Positions 34,340-42,853 of a stretch of DNA of 64,000 nucleotides are shown piece by piece. The translations under genes were made by a program, and so were the position numbers. The notes beneath the pieces are model-generated. The model was not told the origin of the DNA and did not search any database. It worked only from the letters and a program-made list of their open reading frames with translations. Numbering within the stretch: the stretch's first letter is position 1; the number at the start of each line of letters is the position of its first letter. The DNA is from SB25 sp029560875 (GTDB lineage: Bacteria; Bacteroidota; Bacteroidia; Bacteroidales; Tenuifilaceae), in assembly GCA_035388225.1 (NCBI GenBank), contig DAOOPM010000003.1, positions 62,001 to 126,000 of the forward strand. The letters run 5' to 3'.

Positions 34340-35122
34340 ATGAAAATTGTAGTTTGTATAAAGCAAGTTCCAGATACAACCGAAATCAAGATAAATCCTA
34401 CAACAGGAACATTAATACGCGATGGTGTTCCAAGCATTATTAACCCCGATGATAAAGCGGGGCTAGAGTTGGCGTTGAGCCTAAAGGATAAGTTCAATGC
34501 TCATATCACGGTTATAACTATGGGGCCAGCGCAAGCCGAGGATGTTTTACGCGAGGCCTACGCAATGGGCGTTGATAGGGCTATTCTGCTAACCGATAGA
34601 AAATTTGCTGGCGCCGATACCCTAGCAACATCGCACGCATTGGCAGGTGCATTGAGAAAACTTGAGTTCGATTTGCTTATAACTGGCCGACAAGCCATTG
34701 ATGGCGATACCGCTCAGGTTGGCCCTCAAATAGCTGAACACTTGGACTTGCCACAGGTATCGTACTTGGAGCATCTCGATTTTGATGGTAAAAACACCTT
34801 TACGGTAAAACGCAGGGTTGAGGATGGCTACGAAATACTTCAGGTTGATGGTCCTTGCGTGGTTACCGTTCTTTCGGGAGCCTACAAGCCCCGATATATG
34901 ACAGTAAGTGGAATTGTGGGAGCATATGAGAAAGAGGTTGAGTTTTGGGGTTTTGAACAGATAGATGTTGTGGAAAGCAAACTTGGACTAAAAGGCTCTC
35001 CTACGCGTGTTCACAAGGCATTCTCGAGGGGTGTAAAAGCGCCCGGAGAACTTTACGAGGTTGACACCAATGAGGCCGCTGGAATAATCATCAGCAAACT
35101 GAAAGAAAAATTCATCATCTAA
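34340..35122 (+). CDS. etfB: Electron transfer flavoprotein beta subunit
   Basis: EtfB has 260 residues and forms a heterodimer with EtfA that shuttles electrons to or from acyl-CoA dehydrogenase. Recognisable family features are KIVVCIKQVPDTTEIKINP at the start, DKAGLELALSLKD, LITGRQAIDGDTAQVGP around residue 115, and the C-terminal arm. EtfB carries AMP in ordinary ETFs or a second FAD in bifurcating ones; the DGDTAQVGP loop is compatible with the latter group. It sits 33 bases after bcd and 11 bases before etfA. Confidence 0.93.
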   Translation: MKIVVCIKQVPDTTEIKINPTTGTLIRDGVPSIINPDDKAGLELALSLKDKFNAHITVITMGPAQAEDVLREAYAMGVDRAILLTDRKFAGADTLATSHALAGALRKLEFDLLITGRQAIDGDTAQVGPQIAEHLDLPQVSYLEHLDFDGKNTFTVKRRVEDGYEILQVDGPCVVTVLSGAYKPRYMTVSGIVGAYEKEVEFWGFEQIDVVESKLGLKGSPTRVHKAFSRGVKAPGELYEVDTNEAAGIIISKLKEKFII

Positions 35123-35133
35123 CTCTGAAAGAA

Positions 35134-36126
35134 ATGGAAATATCAGCATATAAAGGCGTTTTTGTTTTTGTTGAACAGCGCAAGGGCGAAATTCAAGGTG
35201 TTTCGTTAGAACTCATAGGTAAAGCACGCGATTTGGCAGATGCTTTAAACGATAAAGTTTACGCAATTCTTCTAGGAAGCGGTATTTCGTATCAGGCAAA
35301 TATGTTAATAGCTCACGGTGCCGATGTGGTAATCTGCGCCGACGCACCAGAATTGAACGATTACCTTACCGAGCCATACACACAGGCCGTTTGCCATATT
35401 GTTAACGAGTACAAGCCAAACATTTTGATGCTTGGAGCAACCACAATTGGTCGCGATTTGGGTCCACGTTTATCGGCTCGTTTGGAAACAGGACTAACGG
35501 CAGATTGTACCAAACTAGAGATATCGGACGACAAGGACTTGCTTATGACCCGTCCTGCATTTGGCGGGAACCTTATGGCAACAATTGTTTGCAAGGAGCA
35601 TCGTCCGCAAATGAGTACTGTTCGTCCGGGAGTTATGCGTAGCCTTCCTGCTGATTCGTCGCGTAAGGGCGAAGTGGTTATGGTTAACATTCCGTTCAAA
35701 AAGGAGAAGTTTAGGGTAAAGCTTCTAAGCACCGTTAAGGAGAAAACCGAGATGGTTGATATAAGCGAGGCTAAAATTCTAATATCGTGTGGTAGAGGTA
35801 TGGCTAACGCTGAAAGCTTAAAAACAGTAACCGATTTGGCTGAAACGCTCGATGCGCAGGTTTCGGCTTCAAGAGCCGTGGTTGATGCGGGATTAATTTC
35901 GCACGACCGTCAGGTTGGGCAAACCGGAAAAACCGTTCGACCCGATTTATACTTGGCGGTGGGAATTTCGGGAGCCATTCAACACCTTGCAGGTATGGAG
36001 GAGTCGGGCTACATTGTGGCAATCAACAAGGATAAGTTTGCGCCAATATTCCAAGTGGCAGACCTTGGTATTGTTGGCGATGCAAAACAGATAGTAAAGC
36101 AGCTTAATGAGCGGTTGAAAAAATAG
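35134..36126 (+). CDS. etfA: Electron transfer flavoprotein alpha subunit
   Basis: EtfA is a 330-residue flavoprotein subunit. The C-terminal FAD-binding region is intact: SRAVVDAG, GQTGKTVRPDLYLAVGISGA and QHLAGMEESGYIVAINKD. The N-terminal domain begins GVFVFVEQRKGEIQGVSLEL. It pairs with EtfB encoded 11 bases upstream and serves the acyl-CoA dehydrogenase of the same operon. There is no ferredoxin-like N-terminal extension. A strong terminator follows its stop. Confidence 0.94.
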   Translation: MEISAYKGVFVFVEQRKGEIQGVSLELIGKARDLADALNDKVYAILLGSGISYQANMLIAHGADVVICADAPELNDYLTEPYTQAVCHIVNEYKPNILMLGATTIGRDLGPRLSARLETGLTADCTKLEISDDKDLLMTRPAFGGNLMATIVCKEHRPQMSTVRPGVMRSLPADSSRKGEVVMVNIPFKKEKFRVKLLSTVKEKTEMVDISEAKILISCGRGMANAESLKTVTDLAETLDAQVSASRAVVDAGLISHDRQVGQTGKTVRPDLYLAVGISGAIQHLAGMEESGYIVAINKDKFAPIFQVADLGIVGDAKQIVKQLNERLKK

Positions 36127-36143
36127 ATTACTCTAGAAAGCAG

Positions 36144-36176
36144 AAAAGCCCCGAAAGTAAAAATATCGGGGCTTTT
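36144..36176 (+). terminator. Terminator of the bcd-etfBA operon
   Basis: An 11-bp perfect stem AAAAGCCCCGA / TCGGGGCTTTT with an 11-nt loop is followed by TTT, 17 bases after etfA. Confidence 0.9.
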
Positions 36177-36449
36177 TTATTGTAACAAATAGTATTCTGA
36201 GCACAAACGTTTTCGAACAGCAATTAAAGCTCTAACGAACCTGCTATCTGACATATAATTTTAAGCATCGGATTTTAACATTATTTGCCAATAATATTGT
36301 ACTTTTGTAAGTTTTGATGCCTATTTATATTCAAATTGTAGGAAAATTTGTTTCGTGAGTAACAAATAGTAACACAACACTAGGATGTGTTAAATTTCTT
36401 TTAGTTTAATTTGGCAAAAAATTTTTGTAATAATCGAAAATCTATAGAT
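36177..36449. other. Leader region of the kam gene string
   Basis: This is a non-coding region before atoD. It holds a TACTTTTG (36300-36307) usable as a -7 element, but the nearest TTTG (36284-36287) is only 12 nt away. A direct repeat TAACAAATAGTA occurs at about 36183 and 36360, and a weak ACACA...TGTGT hairpin near 36373. No lysine or cobalamin riboswitch is recognised. Confidence 0.4.
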
Positions 36450-37106
36450 ATGAAGAACAAGTTTATCTCGGCTGAGGAAGCTGCTTCGATGGTTAAGGAC
36501 GGTATGACCGTTATGATTGGTGGTTTTATGGCTGTGGGTAGCCCACATAGCATTATCGCCAAAATGGTGGAGAAGGGTGTAAAAGACCTAACAATAATTT
36601 GTAACGATACCGCTTTTCCCGACAAGGGAATTGGCCTGCTTATAGCCAACAAACAGGTAAAAAGGGTTATCACTTCGCATATCGGAACAAATCCTTGCAC
36701 AATTGAGCAATTCAACAACAAAGAGATAAGCATTGAGTTTAACCCACAAGGAACTCTTGCCGAGCGTGTTCGTTGCGCTGGTGCTGGCCTTGGTGGATTT
36801 TTAACCCCAACAGGTATTGGAACTATTGTTGAGGAAGGAAAGCAAAAAATAAACATCGATGGTCGCGATTACCTTTTGGAAAAGCCATTACGTGCCGATA
36901 TCGCTTTGCTAGGAGCGAGCATCTCCGATAACATTGGAAATTTGGTTTACAAGGGTTCGTCTCAGAACTTCAACCCAGTTATGGCAACCGCAGCCGATAT
37001 TGTGATTGCCGAGGCTGAGGAGGTTGTTGAGGTTGGACAAATTAACCCCGAGAACGTTAAAACACAATCGATTTTTGTAACTCACATTGTAAAAAAATCA
37101 ATCTAA
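36450..37106 (+). CDS. atoD: Butyrate/acetoacetate CoA-transferase, alpha subunit
   Basis: The 218-residue alpha subunit is partner of the beta subunit at 29903. The CoA-transferase signature GGFMAVGSPHSIIAKMVEKG lies at about residues 25-44. AGAGLGGFLTPTGIGTIVEEGK follows near 107-128, containing the expected GAGGxGxF-like loop. The ATG at 36450 is preferred over the TTG at 36411 because it gives the usual N-terminus (MKNKFISAEEAASMVKDGM). It heads the kal-kce-kdd-kamA string. Having the two subunits of one enzyme in separate transcription units is uncommon. Confidence 0.92.
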   Translation: MKNKFISAEEAASMVKDGMTVMIGGFMAVGSPHSIIAKMVEKGVKDLTIICNDTAFPDKGIGLLIANKQVKRVITSHIGTNPCTIEQFNNKEISIEFNPQGTLAERVRCAGAGLGGFLTPTGIGTIVEEGKQKINIDGRDYLLEKPLRADIALLGASISDNIGNLVYKGSSQNFNPVMATAADIVIAEAEEVVEVGQINPENVKTQSIFVTHIVKKSI

Positions 37107-37118
37107 AATATTAATGCT

Positions 37119-37505
37119 ATGGATAGTAAAGTGATGATTAGGGTTAGGATGAGCTCACACGATGCTCATTACGGTGGAAATTTAGTTGATGGCGCAAAAA
37201 TGCTTCAACTTTTTGGCGATGTGGCAACTGAACTTTTGATTAGACACGATGGCGACGAGGGTCTTTTCAAAGCATACGATAACGTTGAGTTTATTGCTCC
37301 TGTTTATGCAGGCGATTACATTGAGGCTGTTGGCGAGATAACCAACGTTGGAAATACCTCACGTAAAATGACCTTTGAGGCTCGTAAGGTAATTGTTCCT
37401 CGTCCCGATATTTCAGACTCCGCTTGCGACCTTCTTGCAGAACCTATTGTTGTTTGCCGTGCAAGTGGTACCTGTGTTGTTCCAAAAAATTGTCAACGTA
37501 AATAA
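37119..37505 (+). CDS. kal: 3-aminobutyryl-CoA ammonia-lyase
   Basis: Kal is a small hot-dog-fold enzyme (128 residues) that removes ammonia from L-3-aminobutyryl-CoA to give crotonyl-CoA in lysine fermentation. Typical family sequence is RVRMSSHDAHYGGNLVDGAK near the N-terminus, then LFGDVATELLIRHDGDEGLF. A D-x-x-x-GG hot-dog helix start is also seen. It lies 12 bases after atoD and 11 before kce, the order used in known lysine-fermentation clusters. Confidence is high because all pathway partners are adjacent. Confidence 0.93.
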   Translation: MDSKVMIRVRMSSHDAHYGGNLVDGAKMLQLFGDVATELLIRHDGDEGLFKAYDNVEFIAPVYAGDYIEAVGEITNVGNTSRKMTFEARKVIVPRPDISDSACDLLAEPIVVCRASGTCVVPKNCQRK

Positions 37506-37516
37506 CCAACCTAGCT

Positions 37517-38341
37517 ATGGAAAAACTAATTATCACCGCTGCTATTTGTGGTGCCGAGGTAACCAAGGAGCAGAACCCTGCGGTTCCTTACACCGTTGAG
37601 GAGATTGTAAGAGAAGCTAAATCGGCAGTTGATGCTGGTGCAGCCATTGTTCACCTCCACGTTCGTTGGGACGATGGTAGACCTACTCAGGATAAGGGTC
37701 GTTTTAAGGAGTGCATTGATGCTATCCTTAAGGTTTGCCCCGATGTGATTATTATTCCATCTACTGGTGGTGCTGTGGGAATGACTGCCGAGGAGCGTTT
37801 ACAGCCAACCGAGTTGCCAATTGAAATGGCCACACTTGATTGCGGTACCTGCAATTTTGGCGACGAGGTATTTGAGAACACCATGCCAATGATGCGCGAT
37901 TTTGGTAAACGTATGATGGCGAACAACATCAAGCCAGAGTATGAATGCTTTGAGATGGGGCATTTGGACACAATCCTGAATATGGTTAAAAAGGGACAAG
38001 CCCCAGGCGCTCCCCTACACTTCAACTTTGTACTAGGCGTTCCTGGTTGTACTCCAGCAACAGTTAGTAACCTTGCTTGGTTAGTTAATGCAATTCCAGC
38101 AGGCTCTACTTGGTGTGCTACAGGTGTTGGTCGCCACGAGTTCTTACTTGCTGCACCTGCAATTGCTATGGGCGGTAACGTAAGGGTTGGTTTTGAGGAT
38201 AACCTTTACCTTGAAAAAGGCGTGCTTGCAAAATCCAACGGTGAGTTAGTTGCCAAGGTTGTTCGCATTGCAAAAGAACTTGGTCGCGAAGTGGCAACAT
38301 CGGCCGAGGCTAGAGAAATTTTAGGTCTTAAGAAAAAATAG
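37517..38341 (+). CDS. kce: 3-keto-5-aminohexanoate cleavage enzyme
   Basis: Kce (BKACE family, TIM barrel) condenses 3-keto-5-aminohexanoate with acetyl-CoA and releases acetoacetate plus 3-aminobutyryl-CoA. The zinc-binding pair H46 and H48 appears in AAIVHLHVRWDDG, with E14 nearby (ICGAEVTKEQNP). FEMGHLDTILNMV, HFNFVLGVPGCTPAT and GFEDNLYLEKG further support the assignment. The length of 274 residues is normal. It is the most diagnostic gene of the pathway and lies in a tight operon between kal and kdd. Confidence 0.95.
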   Translation: MEKLIITAAICGAEVTKEQNPAVPYTVEEIVREAKSAVDAGAAIVHLHVRWDDGRPTQDKGRFKECIDAILKVCPDVIIIPSTGGAVGMTAEERLQPTELPIEMATLDCGTCNFGDEVFENTMPMMRDFGKRMMANNIKPEYECFEMGHLDTILNMVKKGQAPGAPLHFNFVLGVPGCTPATVSNLAWLVNAIPAGSTWCATGVGRHEFLLAAPAIAMGGNVRVGFEDNLYLEKGVLAKSNGELVAKVVRIAKELGREVATSAEAREILGLKKK

Positions 38342-38368
38342 TGTTAATAATATAAATAATTTGATAAA

Positions 38369-39409
38369 ATGAAGAAGGGAAATAAGTACGGAACCCACAG
38401 GGTTATTGAGCCAAAAGGTGTTTTACCTCAACCAGCTAATAAGATTGACAACAATATGGATGAGATTTACGATAACGAAATTCTCATCGATGTACAAACA
38501 TTAAATATTGACTCAGCATCGTTTACCGACATTGAGGCTCGCGCTAATGGCGACCACAAAAGAATTGCTGAGATTATGATGGAAATTGTAGAGAAACAAG
38601 GAAAACACCGTAATCCTTGGACTGGTTCAGGTGGTATGCTACTTGGTACAGTTGAGAAAATTGGCGATGCGCTTGCTGGAAAAATCGACCTAAAGGTTGG
38701 CGATAAAATTGCCACTTTGGTTTCTCTTTCATTAACCCCACTTCGTATCGACAAAATCAAAGAAATCCGTGCTGATGTTGACCAAGTTGATATCGATGGT
38801 AAAGCAATTCTTTTCGAGAGCGGTATCTACGCAAAAATTCCTACCGATATTCCTGCAAAACTTGCTCTTTCGGCTCTTGACGTTGCTGGTGCTCCTGCTC
38901 AAACCGCAAAATTGGTTAAACCTGGCGATACAGTTCTTATCATTGGCGCTGGTGGAAAATCGGGTATGCTTTGCTGCTACGAGGCAAAACGTAGGGCTGG
39001 TGTAACAGGTAAGGTTATTGGTCTTTGCCATAGCCAAAAGAGTGCCGATAGATTAATCGACCTTGGTTTCTGCGACCACGTTTTCACTGCCGATGCAACT
39101 CAACCAGTTCCAGTTCTTGAGAAGATGGAAGAGTTAACAGGTGGTCAAATGGCCGACGTTACAATCAACAACGTAAATATCAACGATACCGAGATGACAA
39201 GTATTCTTTGCACAAAGGATACCGGTGTTGTTTACTTCTTCTCAATGGCAACAAGCTTTACAAAAGCTGCATTGGGTGCTGAGGGTGTTGGTAGCGATGT
39301 AACTATGATTGTTGGTAATGGTTACACCAAAGGCCATGCTGCTATTACACTTGAGATTCTTCGCGAGAGCGAGAAACTTCGTAAGGTATTCACAGAGCTT
39401 TACGCATAG
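38369..39409 (+). CDS. kdd: 3,5-diaminohexanoate dehydrogenase, first copy
   Basis: Kdd oxidatively deaminates L-erythro-3,5-diaminohexanoate to 3-keto-5-aminohexanoate with NAD(P)+. The protein has 346 residues: an N-terminal GroES-like segment (KYGTHRVIEPKGVLPQPANK) and a Rossmann domain with GDTVLIIGAGGKSGMLCCYE near residue 188. The C-terminal MTSILCTKDTGVVYFFSMAT block is shared with the next gene. It is followed 38 bases later by a clear paralogue, so this organism has two tandem Kdd enzymes, possibly differing in cofactor or expression. Confidence 0.92.
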   Translation: MKKGNKYGTHRVIEPKGVLPQPANKIDNNMDEIYDNEILIDVQTLNIDSASFTDIEARANGDHKRIAEIMMEIVEKQGKHRNPWTGSGGMLLGTVEKIGDALAGKIDLKVGDKIATLVSLSLTPLRIDKIKEIRADVDQVDIDGKAILFESGIYAKIPTDIPAKLALSALDVAGAPAQTAKLVKPGDTVLIIGAGGKSGMLCCYEAKRRAGVTGKVIGLCHSQKSADRLIDLGFCDHVFTADATQPVPVLEKMEELTGGQMADVTINNVNINDTEMTSILCTKDTGVVYFFSMATSFTKAALGAEGVGSDVTMIVGNGYTKGHAAITLEILRESEKLRKVFTELYA

Positions 39410-39447
39410 TAAACCATTTTCAGGATTTATTACAGCTAGCAAATTAT

Positions 39448-40482
39448 ATGAAGCAAGGATGTAGATACGGAACTCATAGAGTTTTAGAGCCAAAGGGAAC
39501 TTTACCTCAGCCAGCACAAAAGCTCGATAATACCATGGAGCTTTACGATAACGAGATGCTGATTTCGGTAAAAACGCTGAATATTGATTCGGCCAGCTTT
39601 ACTCAAATTAAAACGGCTTGCAATGGCGATACCGACCGTATGGCTAAAATGATTACCGACATTGTAGCTGAGCGTGGAAAAATGCAGAATCCTGTTACTG
39701 GTTCTGGAGGTATGCTTATTGGTACAGTTAAGGCCATTGGTCCTAGTTTTCCTGCTGCAGGAGTAAAGATAGGTGATACAATTGCTACGCTGGTTTCGCT
39801 TTCGCTTACACCGCTGAAAATTCATAAAATTATCAGTGTAAATCCCAAAAACGACCAGGTGGATGTTGAGGCCGAAGCTATTCTTTTTGAAAGCGGCATT
39901 TTCGCTGTCCTTCCCAATGATATACCCGAGAAACTTGCTCTTGCTGCACTCGATGTTGCTGGTGCACCAGCACAGGTAGACCGTTTGGTTAAAGAGGGCG
40001 ATACCGTGTGCATTATTGGCGGTGGTGGTAAATCGGGCGTTCTTTGTTGCTACCAAGCAATGCAGAATGCTACACGTACAGGAAAGGTTATTGTGGTGGA
40101 GTATTCGGAGGAAAACGCTCGCCGAATTTCTGAAATGAAATTGGCCGACCACGTTATTATTGCCGATGCAACAAATGTAATGGACGTTTACAACAAGGTT
40201 ACTGCCATTACTGGCCCAAGGGGTTGCGATGTGGTTATCAACAACGTGAACGTTCCTAACACTGAGATGACATCAATTCTTATTACCAAAGGCAACGGAT
40301 GCGTTTACTTCTTCTCAATGGCTACCTCGTTTACAAAAGCTGCTCTTGGCGCTGAGGGTGTTGGTAAGGATATCAACCTAATTGTAGGAAATGGTTATGC
40401 AAAAGGTCACGCCGACCTTACTCTTAGCATAATTAGGGAATCAGAGGATATACGTAATTTATTTAATAAACTGTATGTTTAA
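39448..40482 (+). CDS. kdd: 3,5-diaminohexanoate dehydrogenase, second copy
   Basis: This tandem paralogue (344 residues) is collinear with the first copy: KQGCRYGTHRVLEPKGTLPQ, Rossmann loop GDTVCIIGGGGKSGVLCCYQ and the C-terminal SILITKGNGCVYFFSMATSF. After the second Rossmann strand it reads VVEYSEEN where copy 1 has GLCHSQKS. The acidic Glu here would favour NAD+, whereas copy 1 lacks an acid at this place, so different cofactor preference is possible. Its last 8 bases overlap the kamA start (ATGTTTAA), giving translational coupling to lysine 2,3-aminomutase. Confidence 0.9.
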   Translation: MKQGCRYGTHRVLEPKGTLPQPAQKLDNTMELYDNEMLISVKTLNIDSASFTQIKTACNGDTDRMAKMITDIVAERGKMQNPVTGSGGMLIGTVKAIGPSFPAAGVKIGDTIATLVSLSLTPLKIHKIISVNPKNDQVDVEAEAILFESGIFAVLPNDIPEKLALAALDVAGAPAQVDRLVKEGDTVCIIGGGGKSGVLCCYQAMQNATRTGKVIVVEYSEENARRISEMKLADHVIIADATNVMDVYNKVTAITGPRGCDVVINNVNVPNTEMTSILITKGNGCVYFFSMATSFTKAALGAEGVGKDINLIVGNGYAKGHADLTLSIIRESEDIRNLFNKLYV

Positions 40483-41731
40483 TTTTCAGAATAAAAGCAG
40501 ACGTCAGGAGTTTTTTCCTAACGTATCGGACAACGATTGGAACGACTGGAAGTGGCAAGTTCGTAATCGTATAGAGACACTTGAGGAGTTAAAAAAGTAC
40601 ATCAACTTAACCGCTGAGGAGGAAGAGGGTATTCGTAAATCGCTACAAACCCTTCGTATGGCTATCACTCCATACTACCTATCGTTGGTTGACCCAAATA
40701 ACCCAAACTGTCCAGTTCGTAAGCAAGCAATCCCTTCTGCTGCGGAGACACACACTTCGGCAGCCGATTTGTTGGACCCATTGCACGAGGATGGCGATTC
40801 ACCAGTTCCTGGCCTAACACACAGATATCCTGATAGGGTTCTTTTCCTTATCACTGATATGTGCTCAATGTACTGCCGCCACTGTACTCGCCGTAGGTTT
40901 GCAGGTCAAAAAGATGCAGCAACTCCAAAGGATAATATCACTAAAGGAATTGAGTATATTGCAAATCACCCAGAGGTGCGCGATGTTCTACTTTCTGGTG
41001 GTGATGCGCTACTTGTTAGCGATGGTATTTTAGAAGATATTATTGCTCGCCTTCGTGCAATTCCTCACGTGGAAATTATCCGTATCGGAAGTCGTGTTCC
41101 TGTGGTTCTTCCACAGCGTATTACCGACGATTTGGTGAATATGCTTAAGAAGTATCACCCAGTATGGCTAAACACTCACTTCAATCACTCTAACGAGGTT
41201 ACACCCGAGAGCGTTGAGGCTTGTAACAAACTAGCCAATGCAGGTGTGCCACTAGGAAACCAATCGGTTCTACTTCGTGGAGTTAACGATTGTCCAAACG
41301 TGATGAAGAAGTTGGTTCACAACTTGGTTAAGATGCGTGTTCGTCCTTACTACATCTACCAATGCGACCTTTCGATGGGTCTTGAGCACTTTAGAACACC
41401 TGTTTCTAAAGGTATCGAGATTATTGAGAGTTTACGCGGACATACTTCGGGTTACGCTGTTCCAACATTTGTGGTTGATGCTCCAGGCGGCGGTGGTAAA
41501 ACACCAGTTATGCCTCAGTACGTTATTTCGCAAATGCCGGGCAAGGTTATCCTTCGTAACTTCGAGGGAGTTATTACAACCTACACTGAGCCTACCGATT
41601 ACAAGAACGAGTGCCAGTGCGATGATTGCAAAAGCCATAAATTTGAGGATGGTATTGCAGGCTTAATGCATGGCGACCAGCTTTCAATTGAGCCAGAGAA
41701 GTTGACCCGTAAAATGAGGAATATTCATTAA
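40475..41731 (+). CDS. kamA: L-lysine 2,3-aminomutase
   Basis: This radical SAM/PLP enzyme (418 residues) turns L-lysine into L-beta-lysine, the first step of the pathway. The cluster ligands are C130, C134 and C137 (CSMYCRHC). Substrate-binding aspartates are present at D298 (YQCDLS) and D335 (VVDAPGGGG), and the PLP lysine is K342. Compared with the well-studied clostridial enzyme, all are shifted by a constant five residues. The C-terminal zinc cluster ECQCDDCKSH is intact. It overlaps kdd copy 2 by 8 bases. The contrast with the 27022 paralogue, which lacks both Asp residues, is clear. Confidence 0.97.
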   Translation: MFNFQNKSRRQEFFPNVSDNDWNDWKWQVRNRIETLEELKKYINLTAEEEEGIRKSLQTLRMAITPYYLSLVDPNNPNCPVRKQAIPSAAETHTSAADLLDPLHEDGDSPVPGLTHRYPDRVLFLITDMCSMYCRHCTRRRFAGQKDAATPKDNITKGIEYIANHPEVRDVLLSGGDALLVSDGILEDIIARLRAIPHVEIIRIGSRVPVVLPQRITDDLVNMLKKYHPVWLNTHFNHSNEVTPESVEACNKLANAGVPLGNQSVLLRGVNDCPNVMKKLVHNLVKMRVRPYYIYQCDLSMGLEHFRTPVSKGIEIIESLRGHTSGYAVPTFVVDAPGGGGKTPVMPQYVISQMPGKVILRNFEGVITTYTEPTDYKNECQCDDCKSHKFEDGIAGLMHGDQLSIEPEKLTRKMRNIH

Positions 41732-41743
41732 TAAGTTCTAGCG

Positions 41744-41818
41744 CGAAGACGCATTGCTACTCTTTTTTGGTTTTTTTACCGATTTTAGATTAGAAAAATG
41801 CGTCTTCGTGTTTTTTAT
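41744..41818 (+). terminator. Long-loop hairpin between kamA and kamB
   Basis: A 12-bp perfect inverted repeat CGAAGACGCATT / AATGCGTCTTCG encloses a 41-nt T-rich loop and is followed by TGTTTTTTAT. The shape is that of an intrinsic terminator, placed inside the kam gene string, so it may partly uncouple kamBCDE from kamA. Confidence 0.7.
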
Positions 41819-41842
41819 AAGTAAAAATGAGGGCGAATTAGG

Positions 41843-42853
41843 ATGCCATTCATTGATGATGTGCTCACCTACAAAAGCCTTTCAATTGTAGGACTCGAGA
41901 AGAATACTGGCAAAACGGAGTGTCTTAACTATGTTCTTGGTAGGTTAAAGGATATGGATAAGCGGATTGCTCTTACGTCAATTGGGATTGATGGCGAGAG
42001 TCGCGATATAGTCACAAACACTCAAAAACCAGAGATTCGCATCTACAAGGGAATGATTTTTATATCGGCGGAGAAGCACTACTTACAACGCCGAATAACA
42101 TCCGAGATTTTAGACGTAAGTAACATTCATACTTCGCTGGGTAGGCTTGTTATTGCAAAGGCAATAAGTTCCGACAAGGTTTTACTATCAGGTCCACCCG
42201 ATACACACTGCCTCAAAGCAATAATTGCGGAGATGAATAGTTACAATGTCGATTTAACCATTGTTGACGGTGCCTTATCGAGGCTAAGCCTTGCATCGCC
42301 AGCGGTGACCGAGGGAATGGTGCTTGCCACGGGTGCGGCTTACTCTGCAAATATCCCAGAGTTGGTTCGCAAAACTAAGTATGTGGTGGATTTAATCAAT
42401 CTACCTGAGGTTGAGCCAGAGTTGAAGCGAAAACTCGATTTTGTGGAATCGGGAATATTTGCGGTTGATGCCGAAAGTAACCTGCACGACCTTAATGTGC
42501 AGTCGGTTTTTATGCTTGAAAAAGCAAAGGATAAAATTTTCAGCTACGGGAATAGGCTGTTTGTTGCAGGCGCTACAAGTAATAACCTGTTCGAATTTCT
42601 GCGGATGCAGAAAAATGTAGCCAATATAGAGTTGATAGTTAAGGATTTTACTAAGATATTTGCTACTCCCGATGTGTACTACTCCTTCGTCAAAAAAGGG
42701 GGAAAAGTTAGAGTGGCAACCAAAACAAAACTTGCGGCGGTTTGCATTAACCCAATATCGCCACAGGGTTACAGGTTGAGTTCCGATGAGCTCAAGGCGG
42801 CTATGCAGGATGCCCTGCAAATGCCAGTGTATGATGTTAAAAAGTTAAAGTGA
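41843..42853 (+). CDS. kamB: Lysine 5,6-aminomutase reactivase subunit KamB
   Basis: The protein has 336 residues, with a P-loop-like LEKNTGKTE near residues 18-26 and RIALTSIGIDGESRD shortly after, and a later IVDGALSRL segment. This protein accompanies KamC in lysine-fermentation clusters. The pair is annotated as the ATP-driven reactivase that exchanges damaged cobalamin in lysine 5,6-aminomutase. That role is by family name and context and is not visible in sequence. It converges into kamC with a TGATG stop-start overlap, showing strict coupling. If not a reactivase subunit, it is at least an NTP-binding partner of the mutase. Confidence 0.8.
   Translation: MPFIDDVLTYKSLSIVGLEKNTGKTECLNYVLGRLKDMDKRIALTSIGIDGESRDIVTNTQKPEIRIYKGMIFISAEKHYLQRRITSEILDVSNIHTSLGRLVIAKAISSDKVLLSGPPDTHCLKAIIAEMNSYNVDLTIVDGALSRLSLASPAVTEGMVLATGAAYSANIPELVRKTKYVVDLINLPEVEPELKRKLDFVESGIFAVDAESNLHDLNVQSVFMLEKAKDKIFSYGNRLFVAGATSNNLFEFLRMQKNVANIELIVKDFTKIFATPDVYYSFVKKGGKVRVATKTKLAAVCINPISPQGYRLSSDELKAAMQDALQMPVYDVKKLK

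Noticed and set aside
36177..36449. Possible lysine or cobalamin riboswitch before the kam string
   Set aside because: Neither the conserved junction sequences of the lysine element nor a B12-box-like sequence could be seen.
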